From contig JAISKW010000055.1 in assembly GCA_031260775.1 (NCBI GenBank), positions 1-13,789 of the forward strand: a stretch of DNA of 13,789 nt. The letters run 5' to 3'. A model generated the notes under the pieces. The model saw nothing but the letters and a program-made list of their open reading frames with translations. It was not told where the DNA came from and did no database searches. This document shows positions 7,168 to 13,789 of the stretch, piece after piece. The translations under genes were made by a program, and so were the position numbers. The stretch is from Christensenellaceae bacterium (GTDB lineage: Bacteria > Bacillota > Clostridia > Christensenellales > DTU072). Each line of letters starts with the position of its first letter. Position 1 is the first letter of the stretch.

Positions 7168-8148
7168 ATGAAAAAGGAGGAGGCATCCGAAAAGCTTATC
7201 GACCGTTCCGCGTTGAGTTACAAGGCGTTAACAACCGTCAAAAAGAATTGGGGCGGCTGGCTTATTATGCTTCCCGGGATTATTCTTTTCGCCTTTTTCG
7301 TGTGGATTCCGCTTATTACAAACATTAAATTATCTTTTCAAGAAACTGTAGGTTTTACCGGTTCGGGGTTTGTAGGGTTCGATAACTATATCCGCGTAAT
7401 GGACAACCCTATTTTTTGGAAAGCCTTAACAAACACGTTCAAATACGCGTTTTGGTCGGTAATAATAGGCTTTTTGGTACCCATAGTCCTTGGTTTGTTT
7501 CTAAGCGAGGTCGTCCATTTCAAGGGTCTTTTCCGCGTGGGAATCTACTTCCCCGCAATCATTTCGGGTATAGCGGTGGTTATTATGTGGACATACATTT
7601 TTAACCCGAACCCGGGAGCGGTAATGAATGTCCTGCTCGGCGTTTTCGGTATCGCGCCGTCGTCGTTTTTGAGCAGTCAAGAAATGGTTATTCCGCTTAT
7701 CGTTATAACTATGACTTGGAAAGGCGCGGGAGCAACGGCGTTAATATACCTGTCTGCGCTTCAAAATATCGGTGACGCGCAGTACGAGGCGGCGCGGATT
7801 GACGGCGCAAATGCTCTGCAGCGCATCAGATATGTGACCTTACCGCATATTTGGCCGACGGTAAAAATGCTGTTTATCCTCCAAATAATTTCGATTTTTC
7901 AAATATTCTACGAGCCGCTCGTAATGACGGGCGGCGGAGGGCCGAACGGAGCGTCGGTATCGCTTTTACTACTTAGTTATCAATACGCGTTCGAAATGGG
8001 CGACGCGTCCGCGTCTGCTGCGGTCGGCGTAATTTTATCGCTGATTATTATTGTTTTGACGGTTGTTTATCTTAAACCGAAGGGCATAACGAACTTCCTC
8101 GGCAAAATTAAAAACGGAATCGTAAAGGCGGTGAAAAAATGCAAATAA
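7168..8148 (+). CDS. ABC sugar transporter permease, MalF/UgpA type
   Basis: This 326-residue inner-membrane permease has about six helices. It begins with a hydrophilic N-terminus and a first helix at about 30-52 (WLIMLPGIILFAFFVWIPL), as in short MalF/UgpA-like subunits. The EAA loop that docks the ATPase is clear at about 207-228 (YEAARIDGANALQRIRYVTL). GGGGPNGAS near 255-263 is typical of this subunit class. It starts 8 bases after the binding-protein stop. No ribosome site precedes this ATG, while AAGGAGGAGG falls inside codons 3-5, so it may rely on reinitiation. Its 3' end overlaps the second permease by 10 bases. No ATP-binding subunit is encoded nearby, so a shared MsmX/UgpC-type ATPase encoded elsewhere is expected. 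Confidence 0.94.
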   Translation: MKKEEASEKLIDRSALSYKALTTVKKNWGGWLIMLPGIILFAFFVWIPLITNIKLSFQETVGFTGSGFVGFDNYIRVMDNPIFWKALTNTFKYAFWSVIIGFLVPIVLGLFLSEVVHFKGLFRVGIYFPAIISGIAVVIMWTYIFNPNPGAVMNVLLGVFGIAPSSFLSSQEMVIPLIVITMTWKGAGATALIYLSALQNIGDAQYEAARIDGANALQRIRYVTLPHIWPTVKMLFILQIISIFQIFYEPLVMTGGGGPNGASVSLLLLSYQYAFEMGDASASAAVGVILSLIIIVLTVVYLKPKGITNFLGKIKNGIVKAVKKCK

Positions 8149-9059
8149 ACAGACTCCGTACAAAAACGGGCGGCATTTTGAACTTCTCGGACTACAAAAA
8201 GCCGGTTTTTAAGGTTGTTTATATTGTTATACTCGCAATTTTATTCATTGCCGTGCTCACGGCTTTAATACCGCCGCTATGGCTGTTTATTTCGGGTTTC
8301 AAGGACGCTTCGGAGTTGGAAAGCACGCCGTACCACCTTTTCCCCGAGATGTTTTCAATTGCAAAAATCGCCGAGGTTTGGAAGGCGATTGACTTCGGAA
8401 AATATTTTGTAAACACCTTAATTGTAGTTGTCGGCGCGGTGCTATGTTCGGTAGTTTTTAACGGGTTGCTTGCGTACGCGTTTGCCATAATTAAACCTAA
8501 GGGGCACAAATTCTTTTTCGCCTTGGTAATGCTCGGCTATATGATACCCGCGATTGCTTCAATTGTTCCGCTCTACAAAGAGATTATGAATGTGAGGCTC
8601 TTGTTCGACGGGGCTGCCGAATGGCTTACCGGCTACGCGCCGCTGTGGCTGATTTTCGGCGCGAATGCATTCTATTTGATAATGTTCAAAAATTATTTCG
8701 AGTCGCTCCCGAAAGCGTTGTTCGAAGCGGCAAGGATTGACGGTTGTTCGAAGCTCGGAATGTTTTTTAAGGTTGTTGTGCCCCTTTCGCGCCCGATAAT
8801 CGGGGTTGTTGCGATTTTTACAATGACGGCGGCGTGGTCGGATTTCCTCTTGCCCTACCTCATTTTGCAAGACGATTCGCTGATGACCGTGATGGTCAAA
8901 ATATACAATTTACAAGCCACAATGGGTACGGTTATGGGCTTCGGGCCGGACAGACTCCTTATGGTTTTAACCATATCCATTTTGCCGCAAATAGTGCTGT
9001 TCGCGCTGTTCCAGCGGCAAATTACGGCAAACGCCGTTTCGAGCGGCATTAAAGAATAA
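8139..9059 (+). CDS. ABC sugar transporter permease, MalG/UgpE type
   Basis: This 306-residue permease pairs with the preceding one. It has a first helix at about 24-52, then five more hydrophobic segments. The EAA loop is at about 196-217 (FEAARIDGCSKLGMFFKVVVPL), with the following SRPIIGVVAIFTMTAAWSDFLLPYLIL characteristic of MalG-like subunits. It ends in the family-typical QRQITANAVSSGIKE. The ATG at 8139 lies inside the end of the first permease gene and is preceded by a G-rich ribosome site (AAGGCGGTG, 8125-8133). Its stop overlaps the phosphorylase start by one base (TAATG). The pair forms the channel of a carbohydrate uptake (CUT1) importer. Confidence 0.94.
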   Translation: MQINRLRTKTGGILNFSDYKKPVFKVVYIVILAILFIAVLTALIPPLWLFISGFKDASELESTPYHLFPEMFSIAKIAEVWKAIDFGKYFVNTLIVVVGAVLCSVVFNGLLAYAFAIIKPKGHKFFFALVMLGYMIPAIASIVPLYKEIMNVRLLFDGAAEWLTGYAPLWLIFGANAFYLIMFKNYFESLPKALFEAARIDGCSKLGMFFKVVVPLSRPIIGVVAIFTMTAAWSDFLLPYLILQDDSLMTVMVKIYNLQATMGTVMGFGPDRLLMVLTISILPQIVLFALFQRQITANAVSSGIKE

Positions 9060-11353
9060 TGGCAAAAACACCTATCAAGTATTATAAGGTAGACCCGTGG
9101 AGTATTATCGAGGAGGGGTATAACCCCGAACGAAACCAGGTTTCGGAGTCGGTTTTTTCGCTTGCAAACGAGTACAGCGGCGTTCGCGGTTTTATCGAGG
9201 AGGGCGTTTCGGCGCAAACGCTTGTCGGTACATATTTCAACGGAATTTACGAAAACTCAAAAACCGTTAATGAAACCGCGTACAAGGGCATTATCAAGCG
9301 CGGACACTTTATGGTTAACTCCGTAAACTGGCTTAAAACCGCAATTGTAATCGGCGGCGAAACTTTAGACGTAGCAAAAAATGATATTGAGGGGTTCAAG
9401 CGTACATTAGACTTCAAATCTGGCTTACTCACCCGTGAGTTCGTTTGGAAAGCGGATTGCGCCGAGATAAAAGTAAAATTCGAACGGTTTTTGTCAATGT
9501 CCGAAAAGGAGCGCGGTTATCAAAGCATTACGCTTGAAGCGGACAAAGACATTACCGCAGAGGTTTCGCTTTCACTTGACTTTAACATTTTGCATTGGGG
9601 CGCGGATTGCTATTTTACTCAAGAAGAATTTATTAAAGGACAAAATTCGTTCGGTATTTCGGCAAAGACTTTAACTACTAATCAACGCGTTTCGAGTGCG
9701 CTGAGTTTTTCCGTTTCAAGAGATTGCGAAGTCGAAATTTCGAACACACCGCGCCTTGCAACTGCCGTTTTGAAAATTGATTTACAGAGAAACACCCCCG
9801 TTATTATCACAAGAAGCGTTGCAAATATCGCCGAAAAGGTTGCGGACGGCGACGGCTTAAAGGAATTAGAGCAAGCCCGAGCCTTGGCAAAAAAGGGCAA
9901 TTTTGATATCGATTTAGAAAAGAACAAAGCTTATTGGGCACGGTTTTGGGATGAGTCGGACATCGAAATTGACGGCAGCCCCGAAGACCAACAGGGCATA
10001 AGGTTTTGCCTGTTTCAGTTGCAGCAAACCTATCAAGGCCGTGACCCTAAAGACAACATCGGGGCTAAGGGCTTGACCGGTGAGGCGTACAGCGGACACG
10101 CGTTTTGGGATACCGAAACCTGCTGTTTGCCGTTCTATTTATTCAATAATGTAAAAGCGGCAAAGGACCTTTTGTTGTTCCGTTATAATACTTTACGGCA
10201 GGCAAAAGAGCGGGCGAAGATGTTAGATTGTCAGGGGGCTTGCTATCCTATTGCGACCCTAAACGGCAACGAGGCGTGCGATTTATGGCAGCATGCAAGC
10301 ACGCAGTTCCAGCCGAGTACCGCCGTGGCGTACGGCATAGAGCACTTCATAAAGGTCACGGGCGACACCAAGTTTTTGTATGCTTACGGCGCGGAAATGC
10401 TTGTGGAAATTTCCCGATTTCTGGCAACGCGCGGACAGTGGAATCAGGATAATACGAGGTTCGGTTTTTACGGCGTTATGGGGCCCGACGAGTTCCAAAT
10501 AATGGTAAATCAAAATTGCTATACGAACTTTATGGCAAAAAAGTCGTTTGCATATACTCTGAGCGTGCTTAAGGATTTCAAAAAAAGCAAACCGCAAGAG
10601 TACGCGGAGTTTGCGGCAAGAATGAGCCTATCTCCCGAAGAACTATCAAATTTCAAGGCTTGTGCCGACAAAATGCTTATTTTGTACAGCCCAAAGACAA
10701 AACTGTTCGAGCAGCATGACGGCTTTTTCAAGCTTCCGCATATCGATGTTGACGCCATACCCGATACGGATTTTCCGCTATATTACCATTGGAGTTACGA
10801 CCGCATTTACCGCAACGATATGATTAAACAAGCGGATGTTTTGATGTTTATGTTCCTGTATCCGCAGGACTTTTCGAAAGAACAACTGCTTGCAAACTAC
10901 GAATATTACGAGCCGCGGTGTATTCACGAGTCGTCGTTATCGCCCTCCGTGCATTCGGTAATTGCCGCCGATTTAGGCAAAACTGCCGAAGCGGCAAATT
11001 TCTTCGCTTTCGCCACCCGAATGGATTTGGACGATTACAACCGAAATACTCGTGAAGGCTTGCATGTAACGAGCATCGCGAGCGCGTGGTTAAATATCGT
11101 CTACGGATTCGGAGGGCTAAAAAGCGATAGGATGACCGTTTCAATCGAGCCTTCGCTTCCCGAAATTTGGCAAGGATACAAGTTTTCGGTAACCGTAAAA
11201 GGACAAACGGTCACCGTAAGTGTAAAAAAGGACGGCGTAACCATACAAAACAACGGTAAAAAGGCGGTTGTTTTAAGGGTATACTGTAAAAAAATTAAGA
11301 TTGACTGTGGCAGACAAATTAAAGTAAACGGAGGTATTATTTATGAAGTTTAG
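9059..11353 (+). CDS. Glycoside hydrolase family 65 disaccharide phosphorylase (acceptor unknown)
   Basis: This 764-residue cytoplasmic enzyme has full GH65 length. The N-terminal beta-sandwich domain is followed by an alpha/alpha barrel from about 310 and a small C-terminal beta domain from about 690. Family signatures are NIGAKGLTGEAYSGHAFWDTE (333-353; the active-site WDTE is at 350-353), GPDE at 475-478 with the general-acid Glu at 478, KQADVLMF (590-597), ESSLSPSVHS (624-633) and HVTSIASAW (669-677), the last two being phosphate-site segments in the family. GH65 phosphorylases invert, splitting an alpha-glucoside with phosphate to beta-glucose 1-phosphate; the beta-phosphoglucomutase next door fits this exactly. 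The acceptor-side loop at 404-425 (NEACDLWQHASTQFQPSTAVAY) and FQIMVNQN after the catalytic Glu differ from the maltose phosphorylase pattern I remember. Kojibiose, nigerose, glucosyl-glycerol and glucosyl-rhamnose phosphorylases are alternatives, as is an undescribed specificity. The start overlaps the permease stop by one base with no clear ribosome site. Confidence 0.93.
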   Translation: MAKTPIKYYKVDPWSIIEEGYNPERNQVSESVFSLANEYSGVRGFIEEGVSAQTLVGTYFNGIYENSKTVNETAYKGIIKRGHFMVNSVNWLKTAIVIGGETLDVAKNDIEGFKRTLDFKSGLLTREFVWKADCAEIKVKFERFLSMSEKERGYQSITLEADKDITAEVSLSLDFNILHWGADCYFTQEEFIKGQNSFGISAKTLTTNQRVSSALSFSVSRDCEVEISNTPRLATAVLKIDLQRNTPVIITRSVANIAEKVADGDGLKELEQARALAKKGNFDIDLEKNKAYWARFWDESDIEIDGSPEDQQGIRFCLFQLQQTYQGRDPKDNIGAKGLTGEAYSGHAFWDTETCCLPFYLFNNVKAAKDLLLFRYNTLRQAKERAKMLDCQGACYPIATLNGNEACDLWQHASTQFQPSTAVAYGIEHFIKVTGDTKFLYAYGAEMLVEISRFLATRGQWNQDNTRFGFYGVMGPDEFQIMVNQNCYTNFMAKKSFAYTLSVLKDFKKSKPQEYAEFAARMSLSPEELSNFKACADKMLILYSPKTKLFEQHDGFFKLPHIDVDAIPDTDFPLYYHWSYDRIYRNDMIKQADVLMFMFLYPQDFSKEQLLANYEYYEPRCIHESSLSPSVHSVIAADLGKTAEAANFFAFATRMDLDDYNRNTREGLHVTSIASAWLNIVYGFGGLKSDRMTVSIEPSLPEIWQGYKFSVTVKGQTVTVSVKKDGVTIQNNGKKAVVLRVYCKKIKIDCGRQIKVNGGIIYEV

Positions 11354-11975
11354 CGCGCTTATTTTTGATTTAGACGGCGTTTTGGTGCATACTGATAAAT
11401 TCCACTACTTAGCGTGGAAATCGCTTGCCGAGAGCCTCGGCATTACGACCTTTGACGAAAAAGTGAACGAACGGTTAAAGGGTGTCAGCCGTATGACGAG
11501 TTTAGAAATCGTCCTAAGCCTAGGCAAAAAGGAATATTCCGCTTCCGAAAAGCAAGCCTTTGCCGAAACGAAAAATACGCTTTACCGCGAATATCTATCG
11601 AAAATGACGCCCGACGATGTGACAAATGAGGTTCGTGGAACGCTTAGGTTTCTGAAAGCGCGCGGAATAAAAATAGGTTTAGGTTCGGTCAGCAAAAACG
11701 CGCCGTATATTTTGGAGCGCACCGACCTTGAAAAATACTTCGATGCCGTGTCGGACGGCAACGGTCTGATAAACTCAAAGCCCGACCCCGAGGTGTTTTT
11801 GAAAGCCGCCGAAAGGCTTGCCGTTTCGCCCAAAGACAGCGCGGTTGTTGAGGATGCGGCGGCAGGCATAGATGCCGCAATTGCCGGCGGTTTTTATGCA
11901 ATCGCTTATAATTTACAATACGCGAAAGCGAATATCCAAATTAAAGACTTTTCGCTTTTGAAACAGATAATATGA
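11343..11975 (+). CDS. pgmB: Beta-phosphoglucomutase (HAD superfamily)
   Basis: This 210-residue cytoplasmic enzyme interconverts beta-D-glucose 1-phosphate and glucose 6-phosphate, feeding the GH65 product into glycolysis. The nucleophile D9 and acid/base D11 stand in FDLDGVLVHT; T17, H21 and R50 match the hinge and cap residues of known beta-phosphoglucomutases. Motif II S115 (GSVSKN), K146 (SKPDPEVF) and the Mg-binding pair E170-D171 (VVEDAAAGI) complete the site. Cap-domain layout and length (about 220 in characterised enzymes) agree. The ATG is preceded by GGAGG at 11330-11334 with 8-base spacing, and the gene overlaps the end of the phosphorylase gene by 11 bases. It overlaps the next gene by ATGA. 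Confidence 0.95.
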   Translation: MKFSALIFDLDGVLVHTDKFHYLAWKSLAESLGITTFDEKVNERLKGVSRMTSLEIVLSLGKKEYSASEKQAFAETKNTLYREYLSKMTPDDVTNEVRGTLRFLKARGIKIGLGSVSKNAPYILERTDLEKYFDAVSDGNGLINSKPDPEVFLKAAERLAVSPKDSAVVEDAAAGIDAAIAGGFYAIAYNLQYAKANIQIKDFSLLKQII

Positions 11976-12946
11976 CAATCAAACCAAATTACGATTTAAT
12001 GCAGTACAAAACCGTCGGCAACAGCGGACTGAAATTGCCGCTCATTTCGCTCGGGCTTTGGCACAACTTCGGCGATGCCGCCGACCCGTCCGTTATGCGG
12101 GATATTATTTTATCCGCATTTAACGGCGGCGTCACGCACTTTGACCTTGCAAACAACTACGGCCCCATAGCCGGCGCGGCGGAGCAAAACTTCGGCAAAA
12201 TCCTCAAAAACGATTTAATTACCCACCGCGACGAGTTAATAATTTCAACAAAAGCCGGGTACTATATGTGGCAAGGGCCTTACGGCGACGGCGGAAGTAA
12301 AAAGTATCTTGTCGCAAGTTTAGACCAAAGCTTAGCACGAATGGGGCTTGACTATGTTGACATTTTTTATCATCATCGGCGCGATACCCAAACACCTATC
12401 GCGGAAACCGCCGCCGCGTTAGACTTGATTGTTAGGCAGGGTAAAGCGTTGTATATCGGCATTTCGAACTATAACGCCGCCGATACGAGGGCAATTTATA
12501 ACGAATTCAAGCGGCTGAATACGCCGTTCATCATACATCAGCCGTGCTATAACCTCCTTAACCGCGGCATCGAGAGCGGCTTAACGGATGCATTGGATGA
12601 ATTAGGTTTAGGATGTATCCCGTTCAGTCCGCTTGCGCAAGGCATACTGACGGATAGATATTTGAGAGGAATTCCCGTCGATTCGAGGGTAAATACGAGC
12701 AATTTTTTGCCGATGGAGCGCGTTTCGGAGCATAGCGGAAAGGTCGTAAAGTTAGCCGCTCTTGCAAAAGCGCGCGGCGTAACTACCGCCCAACTCGCAC
12801 TGCTGTGGCTCTTATCGAATAAAACCGTGACCTCAGTAATAGTCGGCGCATCACGCCTAAGCCAACTTGACGAAAACCTCGCCTCCGCCCGACTTGCGCC
12901 CTTAACTGACAGCGAAAAGAAAGCGATTAACGCAATTTTTGCTTGA
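11972..12946 (+). CDS. Aldo/keto reductase, YghZ (L-glyceraldehyde 3-phosphate reductase) type
   Basis: This 324-residue NADPH-type aldo/keto reductase has a TIM-barrel fold. The catalytic tetrad is D58 and Y63 (HFDLANNYG), K94 (STKAGYYMW) and H135 (DIFYHHRRD). The run from KAGYYMWQGPYG through YLVASLDQSLARMGLDYVDIF closely follows the pattern of Escherichia coli YghZ, which reduces L-glyceraldehyde 3-phosphate and methylglyoxal. The cofactor segment VIVGASRLSQLDENLAS is near 281-297. The protein is about 20 residues shorter than YghZ. It overlaps beta-phosphoglucomutase by ATGA with no separate ribosome site, so it is the last gene of the same coupled operon. That placement suggests it reduces the acceptor released by the phosphorylase or a compound derived from it; detoxification of reactive aldehydes during sugar overflow is the alternative. 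Confidence 0.93.
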   Translation: MTIKPNYDLMQYKTVGNSGLKLPLISLGLWHNFGDAADPSVMRDIILSAFNGGVTHFDLANNYGPIAGAAEQNFGKILKNDLITHRDELIISTKAGYYMWQGPYGDGGSKKYLVASLDQSLARMGLDYVDIFYHHRRDTQTPIAETAAALDLIVRQGKALYIGISNYNAADTRAIYNEFKRLNTPFIIHQPCYNLLNRGIESGLTDALDELGLGCIPFSPLAQGILTDRYLRGIPVDSRVNTSNFLPMERVSEHSGKVVKLAALAKARGVTTAQLALLWLLSNKTVTSVIVGASRLSQLDENLASARLAPLTDSEKKAINAIFA

Positions 12947-13006
12947 ATTCCTATTGAAAAGCGAAACTAATGTAACATAAAGCGGATATGGACGAAAAAT
13001 CCGATA

Positions 13007-13027
13007 TTTGCCGCGTGGCGGAGCAAA
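13007..13027 (+). terminator. Weak hairpin after the sugar operon (possible terminator)
   Basis: TTTGC CGC pairs with GCG (two-base bulge) GCAAA around a GTG loop, 60 bases after the reductase stop, followed by AATTTGTTT rather than a clean T run. Termination here would be inefficient, so some operon transcripts may run into the tmRNA gene. Confidence 0.3.
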
Positions 13028-13050
13028 AATTTGTTTCCCCAAAAAGCACA

Positions 13051-13078
13051 TTGCAATATTTAGTTTGCATAGTATAAT
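13051..13078 (+). promoter_or_regulatory. Promoter of the tmRNA gene
   Basis: The -35 TTGCAA (13051-13056), a 16-base spacer and a perfect -10 TATAAT (13073-13078) lie 24 bases upstream of the mature tmRNA. The predicted start near 13085 leaves a leader of roughly 17 bases, to be removed by RNase P. Confidence 0.8.
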
Positions 13079-13101
13079 CTTAGATACCGCTTTCAGGATA
13101 C

Positions 13102-13510
13102 GGGGGTGAACCGGTTTTCGACTTGGTGTGAGAGGGGTAATAAGCACGCGGAGGCGCGTTACCTCCTAAAAACGGCGCAAAACAAATTAACTGATAAAGA
13201 AGTAGACAACTATTCCTTCGAAGGAAATTTACAACTTCAAGCGGCATAGCCCTTGGACGCATTGCGGTGGCGAACTCTAAGTTACCGCAGGGCGATACGA
13301 AAGGAGAGCAACCCTTTTCTCCGTCAAGAAGCAGAAAGGAAGCGGTGCGGATTAGTCCGCATAAAAATCTTGTCTTGTAGGGAGCGGCGGGAGATAATCC
13401 CCGTCCCCGACGAGCGGCGCGTGAACGCCGGAAATAACGATTATCTAAACGTGTAGAAAGTTACCTTGTTAGCATTAAGGACAGGAGTTCGACTCTCCTC
13501 ACCTCCACCA
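13102..13510 (+). ncRNA. ssrA: Transfer-messenger RNA (tmRNA)
   Basis: This 409-nt tmRNA rescues stalled ribosomes and tags the unfinished protein for proteolysis. The 5' end GGGGGUG pairs with CACCUCC before an encoded ACCA 3' end, and the T arm reads GGAGUUCGACUCUCC. The 5' half carries the conserved GGUUUUCGAC of the tRNA-like domain. A first pseudoknot is visible at about 13152-13178 (GGAGG with CCUCC; GCGCGUU with AAC-GCGC). One frame is open after it and ends at TAG 13247-13249. By analogy with the UAxxx-then-resume pattern of other tmRNAs, the resume codon is GAT at 13193, giving the tag (A)DKEVDNYSFEGNLQLQAA; ACT at 13190 is the alternative. The end LQAA differs from the common ALAA, but the terminal AA read by ClpXP is kept. 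A 14-base palindrome (13213-13226) inside the tag region forms a helix. Reading frames across 13253-13456 are noise within this RNA. Confidence 0.95.
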
Positions 13511-13542
13511 AATTCCCGGCATAAGAACACCGGGGCGAATTC

Positions 13543-13567
13543 GAGGAAAGCATTTTACTTTCCTTTT
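13543..13567 (+). terminator. Rho-independent terminator of tmRNA
   Basis: GGAAAG pairs with CTTTCC (extended by flanking A-T and G-T pairs) around a 7-base loop, followed by TTTTGTT. It lies 33 bases after the tmRNA 3' end. An upstream CCCGG/CCGGG inverted repeat (13514-13535) may assist 3' processing. Confidence 0.7.
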
Positions 13568-13586
13568 GTTCGTTTATAGGGGTTTT

Positions 13587-13607
13587 AGCGGACAATCCGC
13601 TTGTTTT
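13587..13607 (+). terminator. Possible second terminator after tmRNA
   Basis: The perfect 6-bp stem AGCGGA/TCCGCT has a 3-base CAA loop and is followed by TGTTTT. The T tract is short, so this would be a backup site at best. Confidence 0.4.
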
Positions 13608-13641
13608 AGGTTTGATAAGGTTGAGCACAATAGAGTAATAC

Positions 13642-13661
13642 AAAAAAGCCCTGAAAAGGGC
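13642..13661 (-). terminator. Second terminator downstream of tRNA-Pro
   Basis: Read on the minus strand, GCCC pairs with GGGC around TTTTCA and is followed at once by TTTTTT. It stands 10 bases beyond the first tRNA terminator, forming a tandem pair. Confidence 0.6.
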
Positions 13662-13664
13662 AAG

Positions 13665-13710
13665 AAAAAAGGGGCTGCGTATTGTCTTTTGACAGACATA
13701 CGTTAGCCCC
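13665..13710 (-). terminator. Rho-independent terminator of tRNA-Pro
   Basis: Read on the minus strand, GGGGCT pairs with AGCCCC, and inside it CGTAT pairs with ATACG and TCT with AGA, making a long hairpin followed by TTTTTT. It begins 5 bases after the tRNA CCA end, so the tRNA is the last gene of its transcript. Confidence 0.85.
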
Positions 13711-13715
13711 GATTG

Positions 13716-13789
13716 TGGTCGAGGTGGCGGGATTCGAACCCACGGCCTCTTGGTCCCGAACCAAGCGCGCTACCAAACTGCGCTACACC
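13716..13789 (-). tRNA. tRNA-Pro (anticodon CGG), 5' end cut by the window edge
   Basis: On the minus strand the visible part has a D arm (GCGC stems around AGTTTGGTA), an anticodon stem CTTGG/CCAAG with the loop TTCGGGA (anticodon CGG, reading proline CCG), a T arm with GGTTCGAATCC, and the acceptor strand CACCTCG followed by an encoded ACCA. The first three bases of the acceptor strand (expected CGA) lie beyond the window. The G-rich loop and GTAGCGC context are typical of bacterial tRNA-Pro. Confidence 0.95.

Noticed and set aside
10228..10452. Plus-strand alternative frame inside the phosphorylase gene
   Set aside because: It is an out-of-frame shadow of a gene with complete GH65 motifs.
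13253..13456. Open frames over the tmRNA on both strands
   Set aside because: The region is fully explained as structured tmRNA; none has a protein-like composition or a ribosome site.
13514..13535. CCCGG/CCGGG inverted repeat after tmRNA considered as an attachment site or terminator
   Set aside because: No T tract follows, and no integrase gene or repeated tmRNA 3' end is present in the window, although tmRNA genes are common integration sites.

Overview
The window looks like a piece of a low-to-moderate GC, Gram-positive, gut-type anaerobe of the Clostridia, probably an uncultured Christensenellales-like lineage. This is inferred from YesM/YesN-type two-component proteins, an Msm/Ugp-style ABC sugar importer with a lipoprotein binding subunit and no ATPase of its own, strong AGGAGG-type ribosome sites, and a surface protein ending in a D-P-rich linker plus one C-terminal membrane helix. 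The taxonomic placement is inference only.

Layout. (1) Bases 1-1685 hold the 3' end of a large cell-surface protein with about three related beta-sandwich, carbohydrate-binding-like repeats, an Ig-like domain, an 18-nt tandem repeat encoding DPDPDA, and a membrane anchor; a strong terminator follows. (2) Bases 1774-4688 hold a response regulator (CheY receiver plus AraC DNA-binding domain) and a complete YesM-type sensor histidine kinase, joined by a 1-nt TAATG overlap. The regulator's promoter lies so close to its GTG start that the mRNA is predicted to be leaderless. (3) On the minus strand, 4685-5662 encodes a second YesM-like sensor that stops just after its second membrane helix and has no kinase core; its stop codon overlaps the stop of the intact kinase. 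(4) Divergent from it, 5744-12946 is a tightly packed six-gene operon: sugar-binding lipoprotein, two permeases, a GH65 disaccharide phosphorylase, beta-phosphoglucomutase and a YghZ-type aldo/keto reductase. (5) Bases 13102-13510 are the tmRNA gene ssrA with its own promoter and terminator. (6) At the right edge lies a minus-strand tRNA-Pro (anticodon CGG), cut by 3 bases, followed in its own direction by two terminators.

How it works together (inference). The surface protein may bind or process glycans outside the cell. The YesM/YesN pair, possibly influenced by the kinase-less sensor, senses an extracellular saccharide and activates the operon. The importer brings in an alpha-glucoside, the GH65 enzyme splits it with phosphate to beta-glucose 1-phosphate plus an acceptor, and beta-phosphoglucomutase converts the phosphate ester to glucose 6-phosphate. 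The aldo/keto reductase may reduce the released acceptor or a derivative. The acceptor is unknown, and the GH65 acceptor-site region does not look like the maltose phosphorylase pattern I remember.

There is no mobile element, CRISPR array or rRNA in the window. No stretch longer than 300 bases lacks a gene. The main gaps (1686-1773, 5663-5743, 12947-13101 and 13511-13715) hold the promoters and terminators listed.
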